64,000 nt of DNA from Rickettsia bellii RML369-C (lineage in GTDB: Bacteria; Pseudomonadota; Alphaproteobacteria; Rickettsiales; Rickettsiaceae): NCBI RefSeq assembly GCF_000012385.1, contig NC_007940.1:1116001-1180000 (forward strand), given 5' to 3'. Below the pieces are notes generated by a model. That model saw nothing but the letters and a program-made list of their open reading frames with translations. It had not been told where the DNA came from and did no database searches. Made by a program: the position numbers and the translations under genes. Shown here one piece after another: positions 1-9,176 of the stretch; the first letter of the stretch is position 1, and each line of letters opens with the position of its first letter.

Positions 1-1
1 T

Positions 2-397
2 CACCCTAATAGAGTTCATTTGCTTGCTTCTAAAGGCGGGCAAGGACGAGCAAACATTACTACTCAAGATCTAATAGAAGCGTGTTTGCGTTTAAGACCT
101 GATAGAATTATAGTTGGTGAGCTTCGAGGTAAAGAAGCTTTTAGTTTCTTGCGAGCTATTAATACTGGTCACCCAGGTTCTATATCTACACTCCACGCTG
201 ATAGTCCTGCTATGGCAATTGAACAACTAAAATTGATGGTTATGCAAGCTGATCTTGGTATGCCACCTGAAGAAGTAAAAAAATATATTTTAACAGTTGT
301 AGATATTGTAGTACAATTAAAACGTGGCAGTGGCGGTAAAAGATATGTATCGGAAGTATATTATAAAAAGAATAAAAACGCCGAAGGAATGGTGTAG
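2..397 (+). CDS. rvhB11: Type IV secretion ATPase VirB11/RvhB11, C-terminal part (gene begins before the window)
   Basis: This is the C-terminal ~130 residues of a VirB11-family hexameric ATPase, which powers substrate transfer and pilus assembly at the cytoplasmic face of a type IV secretion channel. The reading frame is open from base 2 (HPNRVHLLASKGG...), so the true start lies upstream of the window. Visible family signatures are the Walker-B-like RIIVGELRG, and the His box GHPGSISTLHADSP. It ends at TAG 395-397. The next gene on the same strand is rvhD4, the coupling protein, which is the order expected for the Rickettsia rvh cluster (known for the genus). A palindromic repeat separates the two. 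Family assignment is secure; only the N-terminal domain and the Walker A loop cannot be seen. Confidence 0.95.
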   Translation, partial: HPNRVHLLASKGGQGRANITTQDLIEACLRLRPDRIIVGELRGKEAFSFLRAINTGHPGSISTLHADSPAMAIEQLKLMVMQADLGMPPEEVKKYILTVVDIVVQLKRGSGGKRYVSEVYYKKNKNAEGMV

Positions 398-404
398 TGA
401 GAGC

Positions 405-502
405 GTCATTGCGAGGATATGCATAGCAGAGGCGGAGGCAATCTCATAAAACAGTACAATACTCCTGAGATTGCCACGCTCCTTTTAGTCGCTCGCAATG
501 AC
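405..502. repeat. RPE-like palindromic repeat (GTCATTGCGAG family), intergenic copy
   Basis: The left arm GTCATTGCGAGG and the right arm CGCTCGCAATGAC are inverted copies, with an inner pair GGCAATCTCA / TGAGATTGCC. The same family appears inside the coding region of the NuoN/MrpD-like gene at 5638-5728. It fills nearly the whole gap between rvhB11 and rvhD4 and could form a long hairpin in the mRNA. Confidence 0.8.
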
Positions 503-529
503 ATAAAAAATAAAATCAAGGATTACTAA

Positions 530-2308
530 ATGGAATGGCATAACATACTCAAAGTCACTAGAAATATATTCGGTCATGCTATAATTCATCCGGTTGTTAT
601 TTTTAGTACCTTATGGATAAGTGGTGCATTTGTTGCAATCTTTACCAATGAAATTGGGACTCTTGGAGTAGATGTAACTGCTATAAATATTGCTTACAAA
701 TGGTCTTATTGGCTTGTTAGCGTTTGGGGACAATTAAAAATCTCTGATTATAACTATTTAAAATTAAAGCTACTTGCTTCACTTCTTGGTCCTGCTCTTG
801 TCGTTATAATATTTTACATTAAAAACTTTGAGAGAATCAAATCGCTACAATTTTTTGAGCAACCTGAAAAAGTCTATGGTGATGCTAGGTGGGCAAGTCC
901 TGCAGATGTTGAATCGGCTGGTCTTAGAGCTAAAAAAGGTATGCTAATCGGGGTTGATAGTGGTGGTTATTTTGTTGCTGATGGATTCCAGCACGCCTTA
1001 TTATTTGCTCCTACCGGTTCTGGTAAAGGTGTGGGTTTTGTTATACCTAACCTATTATTTTGGTCTGATTCCGTAGTCGTTCATGATATAAAACTTGAAA
1101 ACCATGGCTTAACGAGCGGTTGGCGTGAAAAACAAGGTCAGAAAGTCTTTGTATGGGAGCCATCTAACCCAGATGGTATTACTCACTGCTATAATCCGAT
1201 TGACTGGGTTAGTACTAAGCCTGGGCAAATGGTTGATGACGTACAAAAAATTTCAAACCTTATCATGCCTGAAAAGGATTTCTGGAATAACGAAGCACGA
1301 AGCTTATTCTTGGGCGTAACTTTATATTTAATAGCTGATCCTGTTAAAACCAAATCCTTTGGTGAAGTGGTGCGTACCATGAGAAGTGACGATGTAGTAT
1401 ATAATCTGGCGGTCGTGCTTGATACTTTAGGCGGAATAATCCACCCTGTTGCATATATGAATATTGCAGCTTTCCTACAAAAAGCCGATAAAGAGCGTTC
1501 AGGTGTTATATCAACCATGAACTCATCACTTGAGTTATGGGCAAACCCATTAATTGACTCTGCTACTGCTTCTTCCGATTTTAATGTACAAGAATTCAAG
1601 AAAATAAAAACAACTGTATATGTAGGTCTTACTCCTGATAATATACAACGTTTGCAGAAATTAATGCAGGTATTTTATCAGCAAGCTACAGAGTTTTTAA
1701 GCCGAAAAATGCCTGATTTAAAAGAAGAACCTTACGGCGTGATGTTCTTACTTGATGAGTTCCCAACACTTGGTAAGATGGATACGTTCAAAGCAGGTAT
1801 TGCTTATTTCAGGGGGTATAGAGTTCGTTTATTCTTAATTATTCAAGATACCCAGCAGCTAAAAGGAACATATGAAGATGCGGGTATGAACTCTTTCTTA
1901 TCTAACTCAACATATCGTATTACCTTTGCTGCTAATAACTATGAAACTGCAAATTTAATATCACAATTAGTCGGTAATAAAACTGTAGAACAAAGATCAT
2001 TCAGCAAACCTATATTTTTTGATCTTAATATTTCTACTAGAACACAAAATGTTTCTCAAGTTCAAAGGGCTTTACTTTTACCTCAAGAAGTAATACAGTT
2101 ACCAAGAGACGAGCAGATTGTTTTAATAGAGTCTTTTCCTCCGATAAAATCTCGTAAGATTAAATATTTTGAGGATAAGTTTTTTACTAGTAGATTATTA
2201 CCGCCGACTTTTGTACCTACTCAAGTACCTTTTGATCTGCGAGCAAATAATAATGAAACTTCTAATGAGACAGAAGAGGCTGCTGTTGCTCCAGAAAACA
2301 GTGAGTAA
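530..2308 (+). CDS. rvhD4: Type IV secretion coupling protein VirD4/RvhD4 (592 aa)
   Basis: This is the coupling ATPase that selects substrates and delivers them to the type IV secretion channel in the inner membrane. Two N-terminal membrane segments are visible (about residues 18-39 and 81-98). They are followed by the VirD4 entry motif VYGDARWAS, a Walker A loop APTGSGKG at residues 160-167, and a Walker B/DE box VMFLLDEFPTLG near residue 405. The length of about 590 residues is typical. The C-terminal tail after residue 560 is acidic and Glu/Asn-rich, which is common in Rickettsia RvhD4. It follows rvhB11 on the same strand, separated by a palindromic repeat, and is the last recognisable rvh gene here. 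The ATG at 530 is preceded by an AAGGA (517-521). Confidence 0.97.
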   Translation: MEWHNILKVTRNIFGHAIIHPVVIFSTLWISGAFVAIFTNEIGTLGVDVTAINIAYKWSYWLVSVWGQLKISDYNYLKLKLLASLLGPALVVIIFYIKNFERIKSLQFFEQPEKVYGDARWASPADVESAGLRAKKGMLIGVDSGGYFVADGFQHALLFAPTGSGKGVGFVIPNLLFWSDSVVVHDIKLENHGLTSGWREKQGQKVFVWEPSNPDGITHCYNPIDWVSTKPGQMVDDVQKISNLIMPEKDFWNNEARSLFLGVTLYLIADPVKTKSFGEVVRTMRSDDVVYNLAVVLDTLGGIIHPVAYMNIAAFLQKADKERSGVISTMNSSLELWANPLIDSATASSDFNVQEFKKIKTTVYVGLTPDNIQRLQKLMQVFYQQATEFLSRKMPDLKEEPYGVMFLLDEFPTLGKMDTFKAGIAYFRGYRVRLFLIIQDTQQLKGTYEDAGMNSFLSNSTYRITFAANNYETANLISQLVGNKTVEQRSFSKPIFFDLNISTRTQNVSQVQRALLLPQEVIQLPRDEQIVLIESFPPIKSRKIKYFEDKFFTSRLLPPTFVPTQVPFDLRANNNETSNETEEAAVAPENSE

Positions 2309-2368
2309 TATATACCCAAATGATTTGAGTATAATTCTACTCTTAAAAGAAAAGAAGTATATACGAAG

Positions 2369-3778
2369 ATGCGTTCAGCTATTATTGATATCGGTTCAAA
2401 TGCTTTAAGAGCTGTAGTTTATGAAACCGATGAGCTTGGAGCTCCTGAAATTTTTAATTATAAATTCAAAAATTATTTAACCAATCTACTCAATTTAGAT
2501 AATTTAGATATAAAACATCAAACATATTTATCTCTACAATATCTCACTCATATTTTTACTAAGCTTTCTGTTACTAATATCAGATGCGTTGCAACAGCTA
2601 TACTCAGGGGACACCCAAAAGCAGAAGAATTTAAAGCAATAATCGAAAAGAAATTCAATATTGAAGTTGAGATTATCTCAGGTGAACGTGAAGCTTATTT
2701 AACCGCTGCCGGTTTAATTTCCGGAATTAGCGATGCTTCAGGTATTGTAGCTGATCTTGGTGGCGGCAGCTTAGAGCTTGCACAAATTGCGGATAAAAAA
2801 GTTGGTAAGTTAAAATCGCTACCGCTTGGCACACGGATTATTGCTAATAATAATTTTGATAATCTTGGGCTTATTACAGAATTAATTGAAAAAGAATTTG
2901 GTCTTGAGCATTATCCTAACCTATATTTAATCGGTGGTGCATTACGTTTAATGAGCCGAATATATATGGAATCTATTAATTACCCTCTTAAAAATTTACA
3001 TAACTTTGAAATAAGCCGTGTAGAATTTGAATTATATTTGGAAAAATTATCACAAATCGATAAGTTAAAGCTTAGCTATTATGAACAAAAAGCGATTAAT
3101 TATAACGCTGTTTTAGTAATAAAGGCGATGATTAAAGTGTTTTCTCCAGAGAAAATTATCATCTCAAATTATGGCTTAAAAGAAGGGGTAAGATTTGATT
3201 CACTACCGGATAATGAAAAAGAAAAAGATATTATTTATGAGCGAGTTAAGAGATTAGTAAAATTTGATAGAAATATATGTAAAATCGATCAATATATTGA
3301 AGCAGTAGAATATCTTTTAATTAATCCTGATACTACAACTCTAATAACGGTGGAGCTAGCTATAATGCTTGCTCAGTATAACAAAAATATCGATAAAACC
3401 CTTAGAGCTAATTTCGTTTCAGAATTTATTCTATCTTCAGATATTCCCTTTAGCCATAGACAGCGTCTAATGCTCGGTATTGCACTAACTGTTACTTATA
3501 CTGCTAAAACTGATATGAATATTAATAAGATAGCTAAAAAAATGATCAGTAAAAGCGATTATTATAACAGCCATATTATCGGTTATTATATAAAAATTGC
3601 TAGAGAAATCGATGGTCCAGAATTTCAAGAACCCTCTTTCTCTATTAAGCTAAAAGATGACGAATTTTTACAAATTAATACTTCTATCCTCCCTAAACAA
3701 GTCTTCGGAAAAGTCCATGAACGCCTAAAGGATATAAGAAGTGCTAGAAAGAATATCAACCAAAGCTTTAGTGATTAG
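2369..3778 (+). CDS. Ppx/GppA-family phosphatase (exopolyphosphatase / pppGpp phosphohydrolase)
   Basis: The 469-residue protein belongs to the ASKHA-fold Ppx/GppA family, which hydrolyses polyphosphate or converts pppGpp to ppGpp. The N-terminal phosphate-1 motif is AIIDIGSNALRAVVYE (from residue 4), followed by the E-rich SGEREAYLTAAG, the second phosphate loop GIVADLGGGSLELA (about residue 126), and the IGGALRLMSRI adenosine-type segment. The C-terminal ~170 residues match the extra helical domain of longer Ppx proteins. The gene starts 60 bp after rvhD4 on the same strand. Whether polyphosphate or pppGpp is the substrate cannot be decided from sequence; a spoT-like hydrolase at 21.3 kb makes an alarmone link possible (inference). 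Confidence 0.88.
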   Translation: MRSAIIDIGSNALRAVVYETDELGAPEIFNYKFKNYLTNLLNLDNLDIKHQTYLSLQYLTHIFTKLSVTNIRCVATAILRGHPKAEEFKAIIEKKFNIEVEIISGEREAYLTAAGLISGISDASGIVADLGGGSLELAQIADKKVGKLKSLPLGTRIIANNNFDNLGLITELIEKEFGLEHYPNLYLIGGALRLMSRIYMESINYPLKNLHNFEISRVEFELYLEKLSQIDKLKLSYYEQKAINYNAVLVIKAMIKVFSPEKIIISNYGLKEGVRFDSLPDNEKEKDIIYERVKRLVKFDRNICKIDQYIEAVEYLLINPDTTTLITVELAIMLAQYNKNIDKTLRANFVSEFILSSDIPFSHRQRLMLGIALTVTYTAKTDMNINKIAKKMISKSDYYNSHIIGYYIKIAREIDGPEFQEPSFSIKLKDDEFLQINTSILPKQVFGKVHERLKDIRSARKNINQSFSD

Positions 3779-3875
3779 TATACTCATACCGCCACAGGAT
3801 GATATAATATAATTTACATAAATTACATAAAATAGTATAATACATAAAGTATGATAATTTTATTAGGTTATAGAT

Positions 3876-4163
3876 ATGGCACAGATAGTTAAAGCAACAG
3901 AAGCCGTTCGTTCATTTTCCGATATTATTAACCGTGTTTATTATAAAGGCGAAAGCTTTGATATTCAAAAAGGTAATAATATCGTGGCACAAATTACACC
4001 TGTCGAAAATAAATCTTCTGTAAAAGTAAAAAATTTAGATGAACTTTTTAAAAATGGTCCACATCTCGACCCTGAGGATGCTGAACAATTTATGAAAGAT
4101 GTTGATGATGTAAGACGTAGTACTAGAATAAACATTGAGGAGTTGTATCGTAAATGGGATTAA
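3876..4163 (+). CDS. Phd/YefM-family antitoxin
   Basis: This 95-residue protein has the compact N-terminal DNA-binding fold of Phd/YefM antitoxins: a start on a VKATEAVRSFSDIINRV helix and the strand GESFDIQKGNNIVAQITPV. A charged C-terminal tail (EDAEQFMKDVDDVRR) is the usual toxin-neutralising part. Its stop codon overlaps the start of the PIN-domain toxin by 10 bp, the typical coupling of a type II toxin-antitoxin operon. Such antitoxins usually repress their own promoter, so autoregulation is likely (inference). The AT-rich 98 bp upstream would hold the promoter. Both partners are intact here, unlike the other toxin-antitoxin loci in the window. Confidence 0.85.
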   Translation: MAQIVKATEAVRSFSDIINRVYYKGESFDIQKGNNIVAQITPVENKSSVKVKNLDELFKNGPHLDPEDAEQFMKDVDDVRRSTRINIEELYRKWD

Positions 4164-4558
4164 TTGTTGATACCTCTATAATTATAGCTTTAGAAAGAGG
4201 AAAAATTAGTACTAAAGCATGGTCAAATTATGATCAAGCTTATATTAACCCTATTGTGTTAACTGAACTATTAATAGGAATAGATAGAGTTAAAGATGAA
4301 AATAAGCGTGGACAATGTTTAACTTTTATAGAATATGTAAAAAGCTTATTCACTCTACTACCTTTCGGTATTGAAGAAGCATATGTATATGCAAAAATTA
4401 TAGATAATTTATATAAAGAACGCATAACTATTGGTGTTCATGATTTATTAATTGCAGCGACAGCAATAACTTATAATTATCCAATACTAACTTTAAATAC
4501 AAAAGACTTTAAAAGAATTCCTGAACTAGAAGTATTAACAGTTCCGCTTAAAGATTAA
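4154..4558 (+). CDS. vapC: VapC-type PIN-domain ribonuclease toxin
   Basis: The 134-residue PIN-domain protein is the toxin partner of the preceding antitoxin; VapC toxins are Mg-dependent RNases that commonly cut tRNAs or rRNA. All four acidic or polar active-site positions can be placed: D6 (LIVDTS), E38 (LTELLIG), D97 (GVHDLLIAATA) and the N115/D118 pair (LTLNTKDF). The ATG overlaps the antitoxin by 10 bp, and the gene ends one base before the next start codon at 4560. That implies co-transcription with the membrane protein behind it. It looks full-length and catalytically competent. Confidence 0.9.
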   Translation: MGLIVDTSIIIALERGKISTKAWSNYDQAYINPIVLTELLIGIDRVKDENKRGQCLTFIEYVKSLFTLLPFGIEEAYVYAKIIDNLYKERITIGVHDLLIAATAITYNYPILTLNTKDFKRIPELEVLTVPLKD

Positions 4559-4559
4559 A

Positions 4560-6107
4560 ATGTTTCAAAACACTAAACTATCATTTTTTCTTGCTAATTT
4601 CGAGCTAGTGTTCGACTTTAGCACGCAAAACCAATTAATAGCGGTAGCATTTTTACTAATTACCGCTATTGCAAATTTATATGCGATTTCTCAAAATAGA
4701 AAACTTGAAAGTTTAATCGGTAGTTTATATTGCCTTTCATCTCTCATCTGCTTATTTTCAGGCGATTTTATCTCTATGATAATTTCGTTAGAATTTATGA
4801 CAATTTTTGCCTGCATAATTGTTTTTATAGGAAGTTGTAGTGTAAAACATACTAGGCAATATTTCCTAACCCATTTATTTAGCAGCGGATTAATTCTAAC
4901 TGGCATGAGCTTGTTAATTGATAAAACAGCTAATATAGCTTTTACTCCATTAACAACAGCGATATATAATTCTGAATTACCGGCAATATTAATACTTGCG
5001 GGCTGCCTAATAAACGCTTCAATTATTTTCTTCAATGGATGGGTAGTTAATTGTTATCCTAAAGCTTCAAGTAGTGGGATGATTTACCTACTTAGTTTTA
5101 CTACTAAAATCGCATTAATCACAATATTTAAATTATTTAGTGGTCTTGAAATACTTAAATTTTGTGGCCTAGCTATGATCATTTATGGTTTAATATTTGC
5201 TTTAATAGAAAAAAACCTCAGAAGACTAATATGCTACCTCACTGTTTCACAGCTTGGTTTTATTTTAGCAGCTATAGGGATAAACTCTCCTAGAATATTA
5301 TATCTTATTCCAATTTTTATATTTATGCATATATTATATAACGGAGTATTTGCTTTATATTTTGCTATTATAGAAGATTCAAACAAAATTAAAAATTACC
5401 AAGACCTTAAAACTACTAAATATAATCCTATTTTATTAATTGGATTTATACTTACCATATTAATATATAGCTCCATACTTCCAATTAATTCTTCCTATAT
5501 TAAATTAGAACTAGTAAATGCTTTAAACGAAAACTACGTTATGATTTTCTTTAAAATAGCAACCTGTACTATATTATTTAGCTTGGTTTTTGAGGGGGTA
5601 TTAGCATTATTGCAAGTGAGTAATAAAGAGGTAACACGTCATTGCGAGCGACTACAAGGAGCGTGGCAATCTCATTTTATTATCCTGAGATTGCTTCGTC
5701 AAAACTTACAGTTTTTCCTCGCAATGACGCCAGTTTATTTACTATACCTCTCTTCCTGCCTTATCACCCTAGCAATATGTGCATTTTATCCTGTTCAAAT
5801 TTCTGATGTAAATAATAACTTATCAATTATCTTAATTGCATTCTTTCTAGCTTTACTATTTCGCTCATCACCACGTATTTTAACAAAAAATATTAACCTT
5901 GATCTATACCGCTATATACAAAAAATTATTTACTTCTGTATCACCAAATATAAAGAAACAAAAAGTGATGAAATAGAGGAAGATGAGTATTTAAATTTTA
6001 AAGCTTTCTGGCAAGATACTTTAAGTAAAATATCTACTTGGCATAATGGGCAAACTGCTATATTTATTATAGTATTGATGTTAGTTAGCTTGATTTTAGT
6101 ACTGTAG
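4560..6107 (+). CDS. NuoN/MrpD-like proton-translocating membrane subunit with an in-frame RPE insertion
   Basis: This 515-residue, very hydrophobic protein has roughly 12-14 membrane segments and resembles the NuoL/M/N-MrpD family of proton or cation-translocating subunits. It shows the family pattern of a lysine-containing helix (TTKIALITIFKLF) and the repeat GLIFALIEKNLRRLICYLTVSQLGFI. Other nuo or mrp genes are absent nearby, so its partner complex is unknown. Residues about 360-390 (HCERLQGAWQ...FFLAMT) are encoded by a palindromic repeat at 5638-5728, inserted without breaking the frame. The segment falls between predicted membrane helices. The ATG sits one base after the PIN toxin stop, so translation is probably coupled. 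Exact function (antiporter versus complex I paralogue) is uncertain. Confidence 0.75.
   Translation: MFQNTKLSFFLANFELVFDFSTQNQLIAVAFLLITAIANLYAISQNRKLESLIGSLYCLSSLICLFSGDFISMIISLEFMTIFACIIVFIGSCSVKHTRQYFLTHLFSSGLILTGMSLLIDKTANIAFTPLTTAIYNSELPAILILAGCLINASIIFFNGWVVNCYPKASSSGMIYLLSFTTKIALITIFKLFSGLEILKFCGLAMIIYGLIFALIEKNLRRLICYLTVSQLGFILAAIGINSPRILYLIPIFIFMHILYNGVFALYFAIIEDSNKIKNYQDLKTTKYNPILLIGFILTILIYSSILPINSSYIKLELVNALNENYVMIFFKIATCTILFSLVFEGVLALLQVSNKEVTRHCERLQGAWQSHFIILRLLRQNLQFFLAMTPVYLLYLSSCLITLAICAFYPVQISDVNNNLSIILIAFFLALLFRSSPRILTKNINLDLYRYIQKIIYFCITKYKETKSDEIEEDEYLNFKAFWQDTLSKISTWHNGQTAIFIIVLMLVSLILVL
5638..5728. repeat. RPE-like palindromic repeat inserted in frame inside a coding region
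   Basis: The left arm GTCATTGCGAGCGAC and the right arm CTCGCAATGAC are inverted, with an inner TGGCAATCTCA / TGAGATTGC pair. It is the same family as the intergenic copy at 405-502. The surrounding gene stays open through the insert, adding about 30 residues to a membrane protein. RPEs inside Rickettsia genes are an established phenomenon; the exact family number was not assigned. Confidence 0.85.
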
Positions 6108-6115
6108 TATACACT

Positions 6116-6219
6116 GTCATCCCGTGGCTTGACCACGGGATCCAGTAAAAAAATACAATTATAAAAAGCTCGATTTATCTCGCTTTATGCTGGATCCCGT
6201 GGACAAGCCACGGGATGAC
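6116..6219. repeat. RPE-like palindromic repeat (GTCATCCCGTGG family)
   Basis: The arms GTCATCCCGTGGCTTGACC and its inverse (GGACAAGCCACGGGATGAC) flank an AT-rich loop containing AAAGCTCGA...TCTCGCTTT. The right arm runs up to the start region of the oligopeptidase gene: an in-frame ATG at 6187 lies inside the repeat, but the homologous start is at 6247. Related copies lie at 42836, 60625 and 63851. Confidence 0.85.
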
Positions 6220-6246
6220 CAAAAACCCTATAACACTTATAAACAT

Positions 6247-8272
6247 ATGAAACCACCAATTGCCGACAAACAAAACTATAATAATGACGATTATCACTGG
6301 CTGCGTGATCCCAAATGGCCAGATGTACAAGATAATAAAATCCTAGATCATTTAAAAGCTGAAAATAAATATACCGAGCATTTTTTCACTGATTTACAAG
6401 ATGATAAGGAAAAGATCTTTGAAGAATTAAAAGGACGCATTAAGCTAGATGATACATCCACATACACTAAGAAAAAGGATTATTACTATTACCATAGAGT
6501 AGAAGCAGATAAAAACTATCTAATATATTGCCGAAAATATAAAAATATAAATGCTCCTGAAGAGATAATATTAGACGTTAATCTTTTAAATACCGGTTTT
6601 ACTGATGTTGGTGAAGTTGCAATGTCACCTGATCAAAATTTAATGGCTTATAGTGTCGATTTCACAGGTAATGAAAAATATGACATCAAAATATATGATC
6701 TCAAAGAACAAAAATATTTAGCTGATATAGTCAAAGAAGTAGCCCCTACTATAATCTGGCATGAGAAATTAAATGGCTTTTTCTATATTACTATTAATGA
6801 AAATCAATGCTGGGATAAAGTAATGTTTCATCGTTTAGGCGAGGATGCAACAAACGACAAGCTCATATTTGAAGTAAAGAACTCGGCTCATTTTGTTAGC
6901 AGTGAGAAATCTAGTAGCCGCAAATATTTATTTATTAATTCAGGTGATTACAATGGAAATGAAATTTATACAATTTCTATGCATGATGAGAGTTTTACGC
7001 CAAAATTAATACGACCTCTTGAGAGTCATATATTTTATGACGTAGCTCATCACGAGAATTATTTTTATATCAAAACTAATTATAAAGCTAAAAATTTCCG
7101 TATAGTCAAAGTTCCAGTAGATAACTTCCAGAACGATGATTGGCATAATGATTATATTAAGGAAGAGCAAGATAAATATTTGAAAGATTTTGATATAACA
7201 GAAAATTATTTTATTTTAAATTATCGTGATAATGGCTTACCGCTCGTCAAAATAAAAAGATTTAGAGACTCTTTAGAGAAAATCGTTTCCTTTCCTGACG
7301 AAAGCTTCCAAGCAAACGGCTATTCTACTAATTTCGATGAAGATGATATACGCTTAAACTACTCTTCTCTTGCAAGACCGAACACCACTTACAGCTATGA
7401 TTTTGATAGCGATAAGCTAATAATATTAAAAGAGCAGGAAATACCATCTGGCTTTAATCCTGACGAGTATAAAGTAGAGCGAATATTTGCAGATAATCAG
7501 GGCGTTAAAGTTCCTATCACTCTCTTTTATAAAAAATCTCTATTCAAAAAAGATGGCTCAAATCCCTTATTTTTAATGGGTTATGGAGCTTATGGTATCG
7601 CAATGCCGGTTAATTTTAGAAATATGGCAGTTAGCCTTGCCGATAGAGGATTTATTTACGCAGTTGCTCATATTAGAGGTGGTGATGATCTCGGGCATGA
7701 TTGGTATAAGGCTGCTAAATTTTTAAATAAAAAAAGAACTTTTGAAGATTTTATAGCTTGCTCAGAAACTCTAATTCAAGAAAAATATACAAGTATAAAT
7801 AATATAGTAATAATGGGCGGTAGTGCTGGCGGTATGTTAATCGGCTATGTTCTTAATGAGAAACCAGAACTCTATAAAGTATCCGTCGCTTCACGTGCCA
7901 TTTGTAGACGTTCTAAACACCATGCTTGATGAGACTCTACCCCTAACTCTTTTAGAATATAATGAATGGGGTAATCCAAAGGAAAAAGAATATTTTGACT
8001 ATATCAAATCCTATTCGCCTTATGATAACGTGAAACCGCAAAACTACCCTGCTCTATTTGTTACTTGCGGTATATCAGACCCACGTGTAGGATATTGGGA
8101 ACCGGCAAAATGGGTAGCAAAATTACGTGAATATAAAACTGATAATAACCTCTTATTGTTAAAAACAAATATGGATACGGGGCATAAAGGTTCTGCTGGT
8201 CGTTTCGACTATCTTAAAGAAACAGCTGAAGAGTTAGTATTTATTTTTAAGATGTTTGATGTAAGGGTTTAG
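6247..8272 (+). pseudogene. ptrB: Oligopeptidase B (protease II, PtrB), broken by a +1 frameshift
   Basis: Oligopeptidase B is a cytosolic prolyl-oligopeptidase-family serine peptidase that cleaves short peptides after Arg/Lys. I place the start at ATG 6247 (MKPPIADK..., the conserved family start followed by YHWLRD) rather than 6187, which lies in a palindromic repeat. A beta-propeller region is followed by the hydrolase domain with the nucleophile motif GGSAGG near residue 524. Just after VSVAS an extra base at about 7894 shifts the frame. The correct continuation ([18 protein letters not shown]...) lies in the +1 frame to TAG 8272. The downstream part carries the Asp region ([12 protein letters not shown]) and the His region (TGHKGSAGR). 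The catalytic triad is therefore split between two frames, and the gene is probably inactive unless frameshifting or a sequencing error is involved. Confidence 0.88.
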
Positions 8273-8282
8273 TGTAGTTTAT

Positions 8283-8438
8283 GTCATTCCTAGCTAAAAG
8301 CGGGAATCCAATCAATTATATTGTCATCCCGTGACTTGATCACGGGATCTTGTGCCATAGAATGTGTCCTAAGATACCGCAGTCAAGCCGCAGTATGACA
8401 GACTTTTTTCTGGATTCCCGCTTTTAGCTAGGAATGAC
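8283..8438. repeat. Nested palindromic repeats: one RPE-like element inside another
   Basis: The outer arms GTCATTCCTAGCTAAAAGCG (8283) and its inverse ending at 8438 belong to the GTCATTCC...GGAATGAC family. Between them, at about 8323-8399, sits a second palindrome with arms GTCATCCCGTGACTTGATCA and a diverged right arm GCGGTATCTT/CAAGCCGCAGTATGAC of the GTCATCCC family. The 226-bp gap between ptrB and the ankyrin gene consists mostly of this composite. Confidence 0.75.
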
Positions 8439-8498
8439 ATATAAGGTGCTTATTCGATCCACACCACCACCATGGCATGACACTCTATAAGGTTAAAC

Positions 8499-9176
8499 AT
8501 GTTTGACGATAAACTCAGTAAAGATTTGTTACTATCTGCTAGAGCTAATAATAATTTAGCTGTAATAAGAATATTACAAGATACAACCAGTGCAATTAAC
8601 CCGAATCTACAAGATGAGAATGGAAAAACCGCCTTACATTGGGCAGTAATAAATTTAAATCCTCTTATAACTTGCTATATACTTAAAATCGAAAAAGTAA
8701 ATGTTAATATTCAAGACAATACTGGCTTTACTGTTCTACATTATCTCGCTAAAACAATAAGTAATCTTAAATTTACCACTATCAATGGTTCTTTTTATAA
8801 AAGCAACAATTATAGCATTTTAAAAACTTTGTTTGAATATGGTATTGATGTTAATATCCAAGATAATAAAGGTAATACTGCTTTACATTATGCAATATGT
8901 AAGAATAATTTCTTTTTTATAGAAGAGTTATTATCCAATAATGCTAGTCCTTTTATTTTAAATAAAGCAGGTTTTTCTATCTTATATAAATTAAATACAA
9001 AAAATTGTAATTTTAAAGATGAAATTATAGAATCTTTACATTCTAAATACCCTGAATCAATTGAACTTGGACTAGTTGATAACAAAATTATTATTTATGA
9101 TATACATAAATTACTTTATAATTTACCTTATTTTATGTATGAACATAATATTTTGATACTAGGAAATGATGCATAA
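8499..9176 (+). CDS. Ankyrin-repeat protein (225 aa)
   Basis: The protein carries about four to five ankyrin repeats. Clear units are NLQDENGKTALHWAVINLN (about residue 36), NIQDNTGFTVLHYLAK and NIQDNKGNTALHYAICKNN, with degenerate units at both ends. There is no signal peptide or membrane segment. Ankyrin proteins of Rickettsiales are frequent candidates for secreted effectors that bind host proteins, and the rvh secretion genes lie a few kilobases upstream; export is only an inference. The stop overlaps the rodA start by 11 bp, so the two genes may be co-translated even though a link to cell-wall growth is not evident. Confidence 0.85.
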   Translation: MFDDKLSKDLLLSARANNNLAVIRILQDTTSAINPNLQDENGKTALHWAVINLNPLITCYILKIEKVNVNIQDNTGFTVLHYLAKTISNLKFTTINGSFYKSNNYSILKTLFEYGIDVNIQDNKGNTALHYAICKNNFFFIEELLSNNASPFILNKAGFSILYKLNTKNCNFKDEIIESLHSKYPESIELGLVDNKIIIYDIHKLLYNLPYFMYEHNILILGNDA

